This document shows, piece by piece, positions 7,248 through 15,926 of a stretch of DNA of 47,283 nucleotides. The number at the start of each line of letters is the position of its first letter. The first letter of the stretch is position 1. The DNA lies in assembly GCA_043806315.1 (NCBI GenBank), contig JAZDHF010000188.1:1-47283 (forward strand). Direction: 5' to 3'. This DNA is from SBAX01 sp043806315 (lineage in GTDB: Bacteria > Planctomycetota > Phycisphaerae > UBA1845). The position numbers were made by a program, and so were the translations under genes. The notes under the pieces are model-generated. The model saw only the letters and a program-made list of their open reading frames with translations. It was not told the DNA's origin and searched no databases.

Positions 7248-10247
7248 ATGGAGTCGAACGTGGGGACAGGACGAGTCTTTCCGCTTTTCGGGACTGCGGT
7301 CGTGCTCTCGATGGTTCTGCCCGCGGTCGCATGGGCCGCTGACGACAGACCGTCTTCGACGGAACGCCCGATCGGCGGAGCCACAACCGTGGACAGCGGG
7401 CCCGAGTCGCTTCGCGGGCCGATCCCTCCGACTGCACCAGTCATACTGGTCCCGATCCCGCGCGGGACGGTCTTCAAACCGGTCGTCATCGGCGTCGGCG
7501 AGTCCAACTCCGGGGTGACGGCCGGGACGACCGACCAGTTGATCTACAGCGACACTCTCGGGAAGTTCGCCGTGGCGTTGGGCGCGAACCATCTGTGCGC
7601 CGACGACATCGCCACCATCGCGGCCCCCGGCTGCCGGCTCCGCCGGATCGAGTTCCCCGTAGTCGGACGGGTCGACCCCGCCGGCATCGGCGGACCGTAC
7701 ACTGTCAACTTCGCGCTTTACACCAATTGTCCCGGTTCGGTACAGAATACCATCCGTACGAGTTTGATCATCCCCGGTACGCAAGGACAGGGAGTATTCC
7801 CCGATGACGCTCCGCGACTGATCACCTTCATCGCCGCGCCAAACGTGCTGCTGCTGACCAATATGTGGCTGGGCGTCAGTTTCAGCCGCGCCAACGCGGG
7901 CGTGGTCGTGGGCGCTCCGGCGCAGACGGGGTTTTCGTGCGACTCGTTCGACTTCCCCGGGTTCGCCTGCAACGCGAGCTTAGGCGGGTGGCCGGAGCAG
8001 CCCTATGCGAACTTAAATCTCGAACTCTTCGGCGACGCGTCGTGCGGGAACGTGTTTGTGGGATACAAGAACACCCAACCGTCGGGACCGATCTACAACC
8101 CCGGCCCCTCCGTGATTCTCGCCGACGACATCACGATGGGCGCCGACAACTGCCGGATGACCGCGTACGAGACGACCGTCCGTGGTGCGGGCACGTACGC
8201 GTTTGACTTCCGCACGAACTGCGAGGGCGGAGTGGTCGCGGGAACTGAAAGGTCCGCAATCGTTTCGGCGGGTTCAGGCGCTCGACAAATTCGCTTCACC
8301 GTGGATCCGCCTGTTCCGCTTCCGCGACGACTCTGGTTCACCGCGCGGGCGAGCAATCCTGATTCGGGAATCGTGATCGCCGGAAAGCAGGCGTGCGTCG
8401 GTTTTACCGACAACGTCGTTGGGCTGCTGGACGGTTCGGCGTGCTCTCTTGTTACGATCCCGGTCCCAGGTCTCCAATCGGCTGTGAATCTTACGATCAC
8501 GTGCGCCGGACAGCCGTCGGTCGGAGCGTGCTGCGATATGTTCTTCACGGATGAGAACGGGGAGAGCGTCTGCCGGCAAGTTCCTGAAATGAACTGCGCG
8601 CTTCCGCCGTGGTTCTCGTGGCTTCAACCTCGTTGGGTCCAGGGAGCAGTGTGCCACCCCGATCCCTTCGGTGTTTATCCCTGCGGCGTCGCCGCGTGTT
8701 GCTACGCCGATCAGCAGGGCGACGAATGCTCGAACCTAACCCAAAGGCAATGCGACCAAGCGGGGGATTTGACTCGCCCACGAGAGTGGCAAAGGGGTCG
8801 GTATTGCAGTGACGGGGGACAGCGCTGCCCCCTGATCGTCTGCCTGGGGCGAACGGGCGACTGCGAGCTCCCGCGCTGTAACTCCGAAGGGCGCGCGTGC
8901 ACCGGCGGCGCCAACAACGGGCAAACGTGTACCAGCAATACGCAATGCCCCGGCGGTAGCTGCACCTGGTGTTCCGCTAGCTACTGTCACGTAAGCCCTA
9001 CGTGCTGCGACAGTTGTCCGCCGATCGGATGCGAGAGCGCCCACTGCTGCACAACGGTCTGCAACTACAGCGCAGACGGCGCGTACTGCTGCGCGGTCGA
9101 GTGGGACGACGTTTGTGCGTTCCTTGACGCTAAGACCTGCGACTACTTCCCGCGGGGGAACGATGTCTGCGAAAGCGCCAGATTGTTGGTCATCGGTCCA
9201 AGCGGGCTCGTCACGGCGGAAACCTCCTCCGGGCTAGCCACGGAGGACGCCACCGATCCGGGCTTCGGCTGCTACATCAACAACCCCGGCGCCCAAGGCC
9301 TGCAAACGGTCTGGTACAAGTTCGTAGCGACCCAAGTGTCGGCCGGTTTTTCGACGTGCAATAGCAACCCGCCCGCGGACGACTCGCTGGTCGAAGTTTT
9401 CGCGGTTGGCGACCCATCGACGCCGCTCACCCTGTGCCGCAGCCTCATCCCAATCGGTTGCAGCGACGATTCCCCCGGCTGCGGCGACAGCAACGCGAAC
9501 TCTAGGGTCTGCCTGCAGGGGCTGGTTCCGGGCAATGTTTATTACGTGTTGGTGGCCTCCAAGTTCGCGGAGGCCCCGGGAACGAAGTACCGCCTGGACA
9601 TCCAAGTACCGTGCACGTGCACGGGCGGCACCTGTGACCCGGTCATCAACAACGATTGTCTGGGGGCGACCACGATCGCCGACGGCAGCACCCCGTTCAA
9701 TCTATCCTACGCGACGCTGACCGCGCCGATCGAGTCGTGCATCCCGACGATGATTAACGACGTGTGGTACAACTACACGGCCACGTGCAGCGGGACGCTG
9801 ACCGTCGAGACCTGTGGTGCGAACGCGGAGACTTCGCCGGACACCAATCTGGCGATCTACGATGCGTGTTTGTGCCCGCCGGTCGCCGGCGCACCGATCA
9901 TTTGTAGCTCGGACGCAGGGGGAGAGTACGGCGCGGCCTCGCGGGTTACGCTCGATGTCGTCGGGGGCAGTTGCTACAAGATTCGTCTGGCCGATTCGAA
10001 CGGCAATCGCCCGAGCGGTCAAATCAAGATCGAATGCGTCCCCGACCAGTGCGCGGACTTGAGCCCCGCCGATTCCGACTTCGACGGCGACGTTGATCTG
10101 ATCGACCTTGCGGCCTTCCAGCGGTGCTACGCCGGGCCGGGATCCTACGACCGAGACTCATGCTGCCGAACGTTCGACATCACGCGTGATGGCGACATTG
10201 ATTTTGACGACTGGGCGGACTTCTTAGTTCGATTGAAGGGGCCGTAG
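7248..10247 (+). CDS. Large secreted Cys-rich protein with dockerin/EF-hand-like C-terminus
   Basis: About 999 residues from the ATG at 7248, chosen because it gives a clean signal peptide (FPLFGTAVVLSMVLPAVAWA, cleavage before ADD); an upstream in-frame start would add 33 residues that look non-coding. Roughly residues 50-430 form two related beta-rich repeats. A Cys-rich section follows (about 440-640), including GGANNGQTCTSNTQCPGG. Two PPC-like modules (about 650-920) each contain a VWYKF or VWYNY-type core. The end has two calcium-loop-like motifs, DSDFDGDVDLIDLAAFQRC and DITRDGDIDFDDWADFL, a dockerin-like pair often seen on planctomycete exported proteins. Extracellular location is probable; the function is unknown. 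Confidence 0.85.
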   Translation: MESNVGTGRVFPLFGTAVVLSMVLPAVAWAADDRPSSTERPIGGATTVDSGPESLRGPIPPTAPVILVPIPRGTVFKPVVIGVGESNSGVTAGTTDQLIYSDTLGKFAVALGANHLCADDIATIAAPGCRLRRIEFPVVGRVDPAGIGGPYTVNFALYTNCPGSVQNTIRTSLIIPGTQGQGVFPDDAPRLITFIAAPNVLLLTNMWLGVSFSRANAGVVVGAPAQTGFSCDSFDFPGFACNASLGGWPEQPYANLNLELFGDASCGNVFVGYKNTQPSGPIYNPGPSVILADDITMGADNCRMTAYETTVRGAGTYAFDFRTNCEGGVVAGTERSAIVSAGSGARQIRFTVDPPVPLPRRLWFTARASNPDSGIVIAGKQACVGFTDNVVGLLDGSACSLVTIPVPGLQSAVNLTITCAGQPSVGACCDMFFTDENGESVCRQVPEMNCALPPWFSWLQPRWVQGAVCHPDPFGVYPCGVAACCYADQQGDECSNLTQRQCDQAGDLTRPREWQRGRYCSDGGQRCPLIVCLGRTGDCELPRCNSEGRACTGGANNGQTCTSNTQCPGGSCTWCSASYCHVSPTCCDSCPPIGCESAHCCTTVCNYSADGAYCCAVEWDDVCAFLDAKTCDYFPRGNDVCESARLLVIGPSGLVTAETSSGLATEDATDPGFGCYINNPGAQGLQTVWYKFVATQVSAGFSTCNSNPPADDSLVEVFAVGDPSTPLTLCRSLIPIGCSDDSPGCGDSNANSRVCLQGLVPGNVYYVLVASKFAEAPGTKYRLDIQVPCTCTGGTCDPVINNDCLGATTIADGSTPFNLSYATLTAPIESCIPTMINDVWYNYTATCSGTLTVETCGANAETSPDTNLAIYDACLCPPVAGAPIICSSDAGGEYGAASRVTLDVVGGSCYKIRLADSNGNRPSGQIKIECVPDQCADLSPADSDFDGDVDLIDLAAFQRCYAGPGSYDRDSCCRTFDITRDGDIDFDDWADFLVRLKGP

Positions 10248-10327
10248 GCGTAAACGCCCGCCGATCAGGAGTCGTAGGTCGGCCCATCGACCCGACGCCC
10301 CCCGATCGCCTCCGGCGTAACGTGCGT

Positions 10328-10552
10328 TCACGCATATTGGTATATCGGGGCAGTCCGCGTCGGTTCTCCGACGACCTGAAGCATTCGTTCGAGATGGGTG
10401 ACGGTCTCGGGGTGCAGGAGCACGTCGCCGCAGACGTCGCAGACCTCCGCGGGAACTTGGTCAATGACGACGACCCGCCCGCGATGGCGGACGGTGTGCA
10501 GAATCCGACGATCTTCATAGTTTCCGGGACAACCTTGGATCGTACATTTCAT
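10328..10552 (-). CDS. YgiT-type zinc-finger protein (antitoxin-like)
   Basis: A 74-residue protein starting at the ATG at 10552, which overlaps the stop of the upstream frame as ATGA. Four cysteines are arranged as C3-x4-C8 and C38-x2-C41, and the core VIDQVPAEVCDVCGDVLL matches the YgiT/MqsA N-terminal zinc-binding domain. This domain is typically the antitoxin half of small toxin-antitoxin pairs whose partner is an MqsR or DUF4258 protein encoded immediately upstream, as here. No separate DNA-binding HTH is present, so autoregulation would need another mechanism. The upstream partner carries a stop codon, which would leave this as an orphan antitoxin. Confidence 0.85.
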   Translation of the reverse strand: MKCTIQGCPGNYEDRRILHTVRHRGRVVVIDQVPAEVCDVCGDVLLHPETVTHLERMLQVVGEPTRTAPIYQYA

Positions 10553-10902
10553 GGCAGACGGCCTCGTTTCTTCGGAGTGGACCATTTCGGCGGCTTCGGC
10601 ACGTAAACGGTGATGATGACGAGCATCGGGCTCGCGGTCGTGCAGACCACGTGCAGGTCACGCCCCGCGCTCGTGCGACCGTGAAGGAGGCAGCATGGGC
10701 CTCAACGGTGTTCCGGGTAGTTCTCCAGCACGTCACCCGATGTAATCGCCTCGAACACCTCGGACAACGCGATCTCCTCGGCGACCATCTCCTGATTCGC
10801 GTGCTGGGTCACCCGAACTTGCCTGGCTGCAGCTTGGTTCCGCACGCGGCGGAGGATCGCTCCCCGTCCGTCGTCCGTCGGCTCCTCTGGGTTTCGAATC
10901 AC
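10549..10902 (-). pseudogene. DUF4258-type toxin gene with an in-frame TGA
   Basis: The frame reads 66 codons, a TGA at 10704-10702, and then 50 further codons in the same frame. The first part has VRVTQHANQEMVAEEIALSE and GDVLENYPEHR; the second has CCLLHGRTSAGRDLHVVCT and LVIITVYVP followed by PKPPKW. Together they give the complete DUF4258 pattern (ERM-like helix, ENYP, LLxGR, LHVV, ITVY, PxKW). The stop falls between the ENYP motif and the next strand, where an Arg or similar would be expected, so a CGA-to-TGA change is the simplest explanation. The end couples to the YgiT gene by an ATGA overlap. It may be a true pseudogene, a sequencing error, or produced by readthrough. Confidence 0.8.
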
Positions 10903-10952
10903 AGCCGCTTCATTCTATGATCCAGCCACACCGCGATCAACGCCGCTGGTTA

Positions 10953-12116
10953 TCACGCCAAGTACGTTTTGGTCTTCCGGCCGGAGAGGTACGATTCCAT
11001 CACGCAGTGGGTGAGGTCGCCGCCGGTGCAGTAGAAGGCCACGCCCTTGGTGAGTTTGGTCAAGTGTTCGACGAAGGCGATCCAGTCCATGTAGAAGTAG
11101 TCCTCGATCAAGGCGAAGGTCGAGAAGCGGACCCCCATTCGGGCGAGGAGCACGGCCTCGGAGAGCGTGGCGAGCGCGGTTGACTCCTCGGGCGGGTAGA
11201 TCAGGTGGACGTGGTCGCGCTCCACGTGGGCCGTCGGCTGACCGTCGGTGATGATGAAGACCTGTTTGTTGGTTCCGCCGCGCCGGGAGAGGAGTCTTCG
11301 CGCCGTCATCAGCCCCATTTGCAAATTGGTGAAATGTTGCGGCGCTTCGGCGAGCTTGGCGAGCGGCACGCGCAGACGGATTTCCGGATCGAACATCGAG
11401 ATGCGCTTGGGAAGGACGAGCGGGAGCTTGTGCTCGGGGATCACTTCCGCAGCCGAGGCGAACCCGACGACGTCCACGCTATCCAGTGCGAACCGCTGGC
11501 GGATCAGGGCGTACATGGCCATGGCGCACTTCTTGGCCTGAGTGAAGCGGTCCCAGCGGCTCATGGAGCCGGACATGTCCAACAGAATGACCGTGCTGCA
11601 CACCGCCTTCGACTCCGTCTGGTACAGCTCGAAGTCGCGCTCCTCCAGGCGGATCGGCACCGAGGGGCCGGAGCGAAACACGGCGTTGCGGAGCGTGGCG
11701 TTCAGATCGACGTCGCTCACCGCGTCCCCGAACCGATAGGGTCTCGTGCCCTCGCAGCGTTCGCCGCCGACGCCGGTTTGGGTCGTCTCGTGTCCCTCGC
11801 TGGAATCGGCCCGCAGGTTCTTGAACACCTCCATCAATGCCTTGCGCTGGATGCTGCTGATCGCCCGCGGTGTGAGGCGGAATCGCGCCGCTACGCGTTC
11901 GAGCAGCCCGTCCTCAATCCATTTCTCGACGAGCTTGCGCTGCTCGGGGTCTTCGACGGCGTGACGAAGGGCCTCCATCGCCTGATCGCCGTACTCGAGG
12001 ACGTAATCCAGGAACCCGGCGAACTGCGAGAGGTGCTCCTGCGTCGGGAAATCCGAGCCATCCCATTCCTGGTAAACAAACCGCACGTTGCCTCCGATCC
12101 TTGCGTACCTGGTCAT
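10953..12116 (-). CDS. VWA-domain protein
   Basis: A 387-residue soluble protein with no signal peptide. The N-terminal ~170 residues are charged and helical (QEHLSQFAGFLDYVLEYGDQ). The von Willebrand factor A domain spans about 175-370. Its metal-ion-dependent adhesion site is intact: DMSGSMS near 185, with the later IITDGQPT supplying the conserved Asp. Bacterial VWA proteins of this layout often partner a MoxR or magnesium-chelatase-type AAA+ ATPase, but none is encoded in the window. It lies 66 bases downstream of the NapHG-like gene on the same strand, so co-transcription with the redox cluster is possible but unproven. Confidence 0.85.
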   Translation of the reverse strand: MTRYARIGGNVRFVYQEWDGSDFPTQEHLSQFAGFLDYVLEYGDQAMEALRHAVEDPEQRKLVEKWIEDGLLERVAARFRLTPRAISSIQRKALMEVFKNLRADSSEGHETTQTGVGGERCEGTRPYRFGDAVSDVDLNATLRNAVFRSGPSVPIRLEERDFELYQTESKAVCSTVILLDMSGSMSRWDRFTQAKKCAMAMYALIRQRFALDSVDVVGFASAAEVIPEHKLPLVLPKRISMFDPEIRLRVPLAKLAEAPQHFTNLQMGLMTARRLLSRRGGTNKQVFIITDGQPTAHVERDHVHLIYPPEESTALATLSEAVLLARMGVRFSTFALIEDYFYMDWIAFVEHLTKLTKGVAFYCTGGDLTHCVMESYLSGRKTKTYLA

Positions 12117-12182
12117 TTTACCGGCAAACAGGGGCGTTGGTCGAGAGGCCGCGTGCTACTGTAAGGAAAGGAAAGCTATCGC

Positions 12183-14051
12183 TCACCGCCGCAAGAGAAC
12201 GGATCGGTTTCGATCGCGGTCTGGGCGGTGCTGAGAACGGGTCTCGCCCTCCGCCGTAACGTAGACCGCGCGACGATCGCCCACCACTGGGCACTGGCGT
12301 TCACAGATGCCGCAGCCGACGCAGAGGCCCGTGTCCATCTTCGGCAATGCCAACTCTATCTGGAGAAGGAGCAATGTCCCAGTCGCGGGTTGACGAGAGA
12401 ACCGGCCTTGGATCGTCACGGTGTCGGCGTCGTTGCCGATGATACGGTGGGTTTCCGTGACCCCGTCCGCATGTTGAAGGGAAACGTAGAACGGCGTGGT
12501 CTCGTCTCCCTTCCATTCGTCGTTTCGGAAATGCGCAGGTTGGGCGGGGGTGAGGTCGGATTTCGTCCACTGGCCGACCGTGACGCTATCATCCGTGGAC
12601 GAACGTACGACCATTCGGCCCGCGTGGACCGTGCGCATGACGCGCTCTGTGTAGATCGCTTTCGGACTGGTGGGGCAAACCTCCTCGCAGACCGAGCAGG
12701 GGATATTCTTACTGTGGGGCAGACATCGGCCGGTATCGAAATGCGCGGTTCCGATTCGGATCGGTCCCTGATCGGCGAACTCGGCGCGGCCGAGTTTTCG
12801 TGCGATCGAGACCCGCTGGATGGCCCCCGTCGGACAAACGTCGCCGCACGCGGTGCATTGGTACTGACAGTGCCCTATGCGGAAGTTGAGGATTGGCGAC
12901 CACAGTCCCTCCAGGCCGCTCTCGAACCACGCCGGTTGAAGGACGTTGGTCGGGCAGACCCGGATGCACTGATCGCATTTGATGCATCGTTTCAGAAACT
13001 CGATCTCCTCGACCGACCCCGGCGGGCGGATGGCCTGGGAGGAGAAGTCGCGTGTGGTGCGGCCTGTGGTTCTTGCCCACGGGGGAAACAGTGCCCCGGC
13101 CACGGCGGCGAAGATCAGTTTGCGTCTTGACACGTCAATGCCGGTCACCTCGTGACTTGCCGGCGGGAACAGCTTAAACCGAATCGCGCCTTCGGGGCAG
13201 TCTTCGATGCAATTGAAGCATACGAAGCATTCGCTCTTGCGGAGCGCGCCGTGCGGATCGCACGCGCCTTCACAGTTCAGTTTGCAGCGGTTGCAGCCGT
13301 TACACCGGACCGGGTCGCGCTCGATGCGCCACCAAGAGAATCGGCTGAGAACACCGAGCAGCGCGCCCAAGGGACAGAGCACCCGGCAGAAGAATCGGGG
13401 CTGGATCAGACTGATGGTCACCAACGTAAAGAACAGAAAACCGATGAACCAAGCGCCCCGATACAATCGAGGATCGCCGGTAAAGCGCTGCGCCGGTCCG
13501 CTCACCGCCGGAATGACGGCCGCGGTGAACGATCGAAAGATCGCCGCAATCGGGTCGAGCACACCGATCTGCAGGCTGCCTAATGCGGCCGCCGCGAGCA
13601 GGGCGACCAGGATAGCGTACTTCAACTCCTGGCTTCGCCGATAGCGATTCGCTTCGGCGGCCTCTTTTCCGGTCACTCGTCGAAACGTCCAAGCGACAAA
13701 TTGCTGCAATGTTCCCAGCGGGCAAATCCAGTTGCAAAAGAAACGCCCCAGAAACAGGGTGGGGACCAATAGGATAAGGGAAACGAGCAGCGCGTCGTAG
13801 ACGGTGTGCGTCGTGGTCGCTGTCGAGATCATAACCAATGGATCGGTTTCCAGCAGCTTTCCGACCCATTTCCGCAGATGGGGAAGCCGGTCCATGTCCG
13901 CGAACGTCGTAAAACCAATAAAAGACAAAAAGAGCGCAAAGAATATCGTCTGAACGACGACGCGGACGGTGGTGATCCGTAAGGTGTTGCGCCACGAATC
14001 ACCCAATACGGTCAGCGGTTTGTCGGTCTTTGCGTGAAGGGTCTGTTCCAT
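12183..14051 (-). CDS. NapH-NapG-like fusion: membrane and Tat-type polyferredoxin
   Basis: A 622-residue protein from the ATG at 14051, four bases after the stop of the upstream DUF362 gene. The first half is NapH/CcoG-like: several transmembrane helices, two C-x3-CP motifs (FFCNWICPLG and FFCRVLCPLG), then a cluster-rich loop with CNGCNRC and CFVCFNCIEDCP. Near residue 305 a Tat-like motif, DVSRRKLIFAAVAGALFP, opens a NapG-like half (IRPPGSVEEIEFLKRCIKC). This half has further motifs CIKCDQCIRVCP, CTACGDVCP, CSVCEEVCP and CVGCGICERQCP. In nitrate reductase systems NapH and NapG are separate and pass quinol electrons to the periplasm; no nitrate reductase is present here. By inference it supplies electrons to neighbouring exported proteins. 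Confidence 0.85.
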   Translation of the reverse strand: MEQTLHAKTDKPLTVLGDSWRNTLRITTVRVVVQTIFFALFLSFIGFTTFADMDRLPHLRKWVGKLLETDPLVMISTATTTHTVYDALLVSLILLVPTLFLGRFFCNWICPLGTLQQFVAWTFRRVTGKEAAEANRYRRSQELKYAILVALLAAAALGSLQIGVLDPIAAIFRSFTAAVIPAVSGPAQRFTGDPRLYRGAWFIGFLFFTLVTISLIQPRFFCRVLCPLGALLGVLSRFSWWRIERDPVRCNGCNRCKLNCEGACDPHGALRKSECFVCFNCIEDCPEGAIRFKLFPPASHEVTGIDVSRRKLIFAAVAGALFPPWARTTGRTTRDFSSQAIRPPGSVEEIEFLKRCIKCDQCIRVCPTNVLQPAWFESGLEGLWSPILNFRIGHCQYQCTACGDVCPTGAIQRVSIARKLGRAEFADQGPIRIGTAHFDTGRCLPHSKNIPCSVCEEVCPTSPKAIYTERVMRTVHAGRMVVRSSTDDSVTVGQWTKSDLTPAQPAHFRNDEWKGDETTPFYVSLQHADGVTETHRIIGNDADTVTIQGRFSRQPATGTLLLLQIELALPKMDTGLCVGCGICERQCPVVGDRRAVYVTAEGETRSQHRPDRDRNRSVLLRR

Positions 14052-14055
14052 TTTG

Positions 14056-15168
14056 CTAAACCGTGGCGCTGACGATTCTGCCCTCCCGCGCGTAGACGCG
14101 CCAATCGCGCTCGGCGAACCGTTTTGCGCCTTGGGCAATCTGCGGAGCGATCTTTCGACTAGCCAGGTCGAGGTAGGCGAGATTGGCCGGGTCGCGCCCC
14201 AGAAGGTTCTCATAGCACCACGCGTCGCACGCCACGGGATCCACAGAGGCCACGACCGCCGACCGACCGAGCAAGCCGCCGGGCCTCACGTCGCTGACCC
14301 GCCCGCCCGTCGGCCCGTTCCGCATCATGACCCGCGTCGCGTCGGCAAGGACCAGCGTGGGGCTGAAGACCATCGCCAGATCGCTGATCAAGTCGTGGAT
14401 CGCCTGATGGAACTGATCGCGCCGCCCGCCCAACAATCCGTACCAGTTTTTGAGATTCATGGAGGCGCTGCAGAGATTGTGGTCCTTAATGGGCGCCACA
14501 CCGATGATTTTGGTGGCCTGGGCCAAGGGCGGGCCCAACACCGGCCAACGATCCAGAGCCTCACCTTGGGAGCGATCCGGACGGCGAGAGCGGAGGACCA
14601 ATGTCACGAAATCCGCAGTTGTGGGAACGAACAGCTCGGCCCCTTCCGCTCGGACAACGTCGCCGATACCGGATCGAGCAAAGCACGCGGTGGGAGCTTC
14701 GATGGGGTAATCGGCGACCCAAACTCTGCGGGCGCCGGCCTCTTTGCACAGCCGGATCACCCCGCGTACGACCTCCGGGTGAGTCGTCGCACCCAAATAT
14801 GGCGGGCGGTCGAACCCGACGTTGGGCTTGATCAAAACCACATCGCCGGGGGAAATGAACTGCGCCATTCCGCGCGACAGCGCCAGCCCCGCAACCGCCG
14901 CCCGGACCATCTGTTCCGTCTGATCCGCCCCTCCGGTTGCTATGCTGATCCGCGGGGCAGACAGAGGAAAGCCCACTTCGGCGAAGAAGTTCTTCGGAAC
15001 CAGTTCCTTGCGAGTCCCCGTGTCGAGCCCGGCCTGACCGGTCGGATCGTGCAACCAGAAGGCGCCGGCGGTGAGGGCGCCGGCGGCGGCAACGGCTCCG
15101 GCGCCGCGGACAAGCATCTCCCGCCGTGTGAGGGGCTGATCCGTCACCGCTAAACCCTCATTCGACAT
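14056..15168 (-). CDS. DUF362 protein with Tat signal (copy 1)
   Basis: 370 residues from the ATG at 15168, which overlaps the preceding gene by 11 bases; a GTG at 15147 is an alternative start. A Tat signal, LTRREMLVRGAG then a hydrophobic run to about residue 40, marks it for folded export. The DUF362 core is recognisable in DVVLIKPNVGFDRPP, HPEVVRGVIRLCKEAGA, IIGVAPIKDHNLCSASMNLK and VVASVDPVACDAWC. The biochemical function of DUF362 is not established; many homologues sit beside ferredoxins, as here, where the NapHG-like gene follows after four bases. A paralogue lies at 19551-20549 within the same cluster. Confidence 0.87.
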   Translation of the reverse strand: MSNEGLAVTDQPLTRREMLVRGAGAVAAAGALTAGAFWLHDPTGQAGLDTGTRKELVPKNFFAEVGFPLSAPRISIATGGADQTEQMVRAAVAGLALSRGMAQFISPGDVVLIKPNVGFDRPPYLGATTHPEVVRGVIRLCKEAGARRVWVADYPIEAPTACFARSGIGDVVRAEGAELFVPTTADFVTLVLRSRRPDRSQGEALDRWPVLGPPLAQATKIIGVAPIKDHNLCSASMNLKNWYGLLGGRRDQFHQAIHDLISDLAMVFSPTLVLADATRVMMRNGPTGGRVSDVRPGGLLGRSAVVASVDPVACDAWCYENLLGRDPANLAYLDLASRKIAPQIAQGAKRFAERDWRVYAREGRIVSATV

Positions 15169-15895
15169 CGGCCCCGGCTTGTCGCGCAAGCCAGTCGGCG
15201 AACCGCTGGGCGATGGCCCGCGCCGCCAATCCATCCCCATCAACTGGATCGCCGGGAAGAACTTGCACGTAACCGGCGCCCTTGCGGAAGAAAACCGCAC
15301 CGCCGACCTCGTAGCCTTCGTCGCCGATCGCCACGCGAGCCGCATCGGCCGGCGCCTCAGCGCGATAAACGGCCGACGCATCGGCCGGGGCCCCCATGTC
15401 GTACCAATACACATCCACCGTGCGCTGCGAATCGTCCACCGACGAATAGGCGCCGAACGTCATCGCGACCATGCCCGACTGCAGATAGAACTCGGCCCGC
15501 CCATCGATCTTGACGTAAAGGTTCTCGCGCGAGTAGCGGGATATGCGCTGGGGCGACCGCCAACCCGGGACGCCTGGATCGGGGAACGGCGGTTCCGCAA
15601 TGGGCGACTCTGTCGCGCCCGACGGCCCCATGCCGCTGTACGCGTTCGGAAGCGGCGCGTCGGAATCCTCCGCCGCGGCCTGCGAGGGGGCGCGACGATC
15701 CGCCGCAACCTCGTACACGAAAGCGGTCACAATCCCACCGGTAAGAAATAGGATCGACAGGCCGAGGACCATCTCGGTCCTGCTGACCTGTGCCGCCGGT
15801 CGCGCGTAACGTCGCAAGGGGAGTGGGAGCATCAGTCGCCTTCCAGTCGCCGGCGTGTAGTATAACCGATCGAGCGTTCGGTTCGAATGAGGCAT
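15158..15895 (-). CDS. DUF6599-like membrane-anchored protein
   Basis: About 245 residues from the ATG at 15895 (a GTG at 15904 is also possible). One hydrophobic segment near residues 42-63 (MVLGLSILFLTGGIVTAFVY) is followed by a low-complexity linker and a globular domain. The domain has NLYVKIDGRAEFYLQSG, a VDVYWYDMGAPADASAVYR stretch and GGAVFFRKGAGYVQVLPGDP, resembling a family where a gene-encoded NLYxxINGxAE pattern is typical; I recall this as DUF6599, at moderate certainty. The function is unknown. It is the first gene of the minus-strand run DUF6599-DUF362-NapHG, and is divergent from the spermidine-synthase-fold gene with 31 bases between the start codons, so the promoters must overlap. 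Confidence 0.7.
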   Translation of the reverse strand: MPHSNRTLDRLYYTPATGRRLMLPLPLRRYARPAAQVSRTEMVLGLSILFLTGGIVTAFVYEVAADRRAPSQAAAEDSDAPLPNAYSGMGPSGATESPIAEPPFPDPGVPGWRSPQRISRYSRENLYVKIDGRAEFYLQSGMVAMTFGAYSSVDDSQRTVDVYWYDMGAPADASAVYRAEAPADAARVAIGDEGYEVGGAVFFRKGAGYVQVLPGDPVDGDGLAARAIAQRFADWLARQAGADVE

Positions 15896-15926
15896 TGTCC
15901 GCACCTGCGCCGAGGAACGTTGCTCC

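Noticed and set aside
10702..10704. Selenocysteine at the in-frame TGA of the DUF4258 gene
   Set aside because: No Cys is expected at this position in the family and no SECIS-like hairpin was recognised; nonsense mutation is simpler.
10515..10736. Small minus-strand ORF over the DUF4258 region
   Set aside because: It is in a different frame from the DUF4258 motifs, which continue in frame past the TGA.
12183..14051. Periplasmic nitrate reductase locus
   Set aside because: NapH/NapG-like domains are present, but no NapA, NapB, NapC or NapD is encoded in the window.
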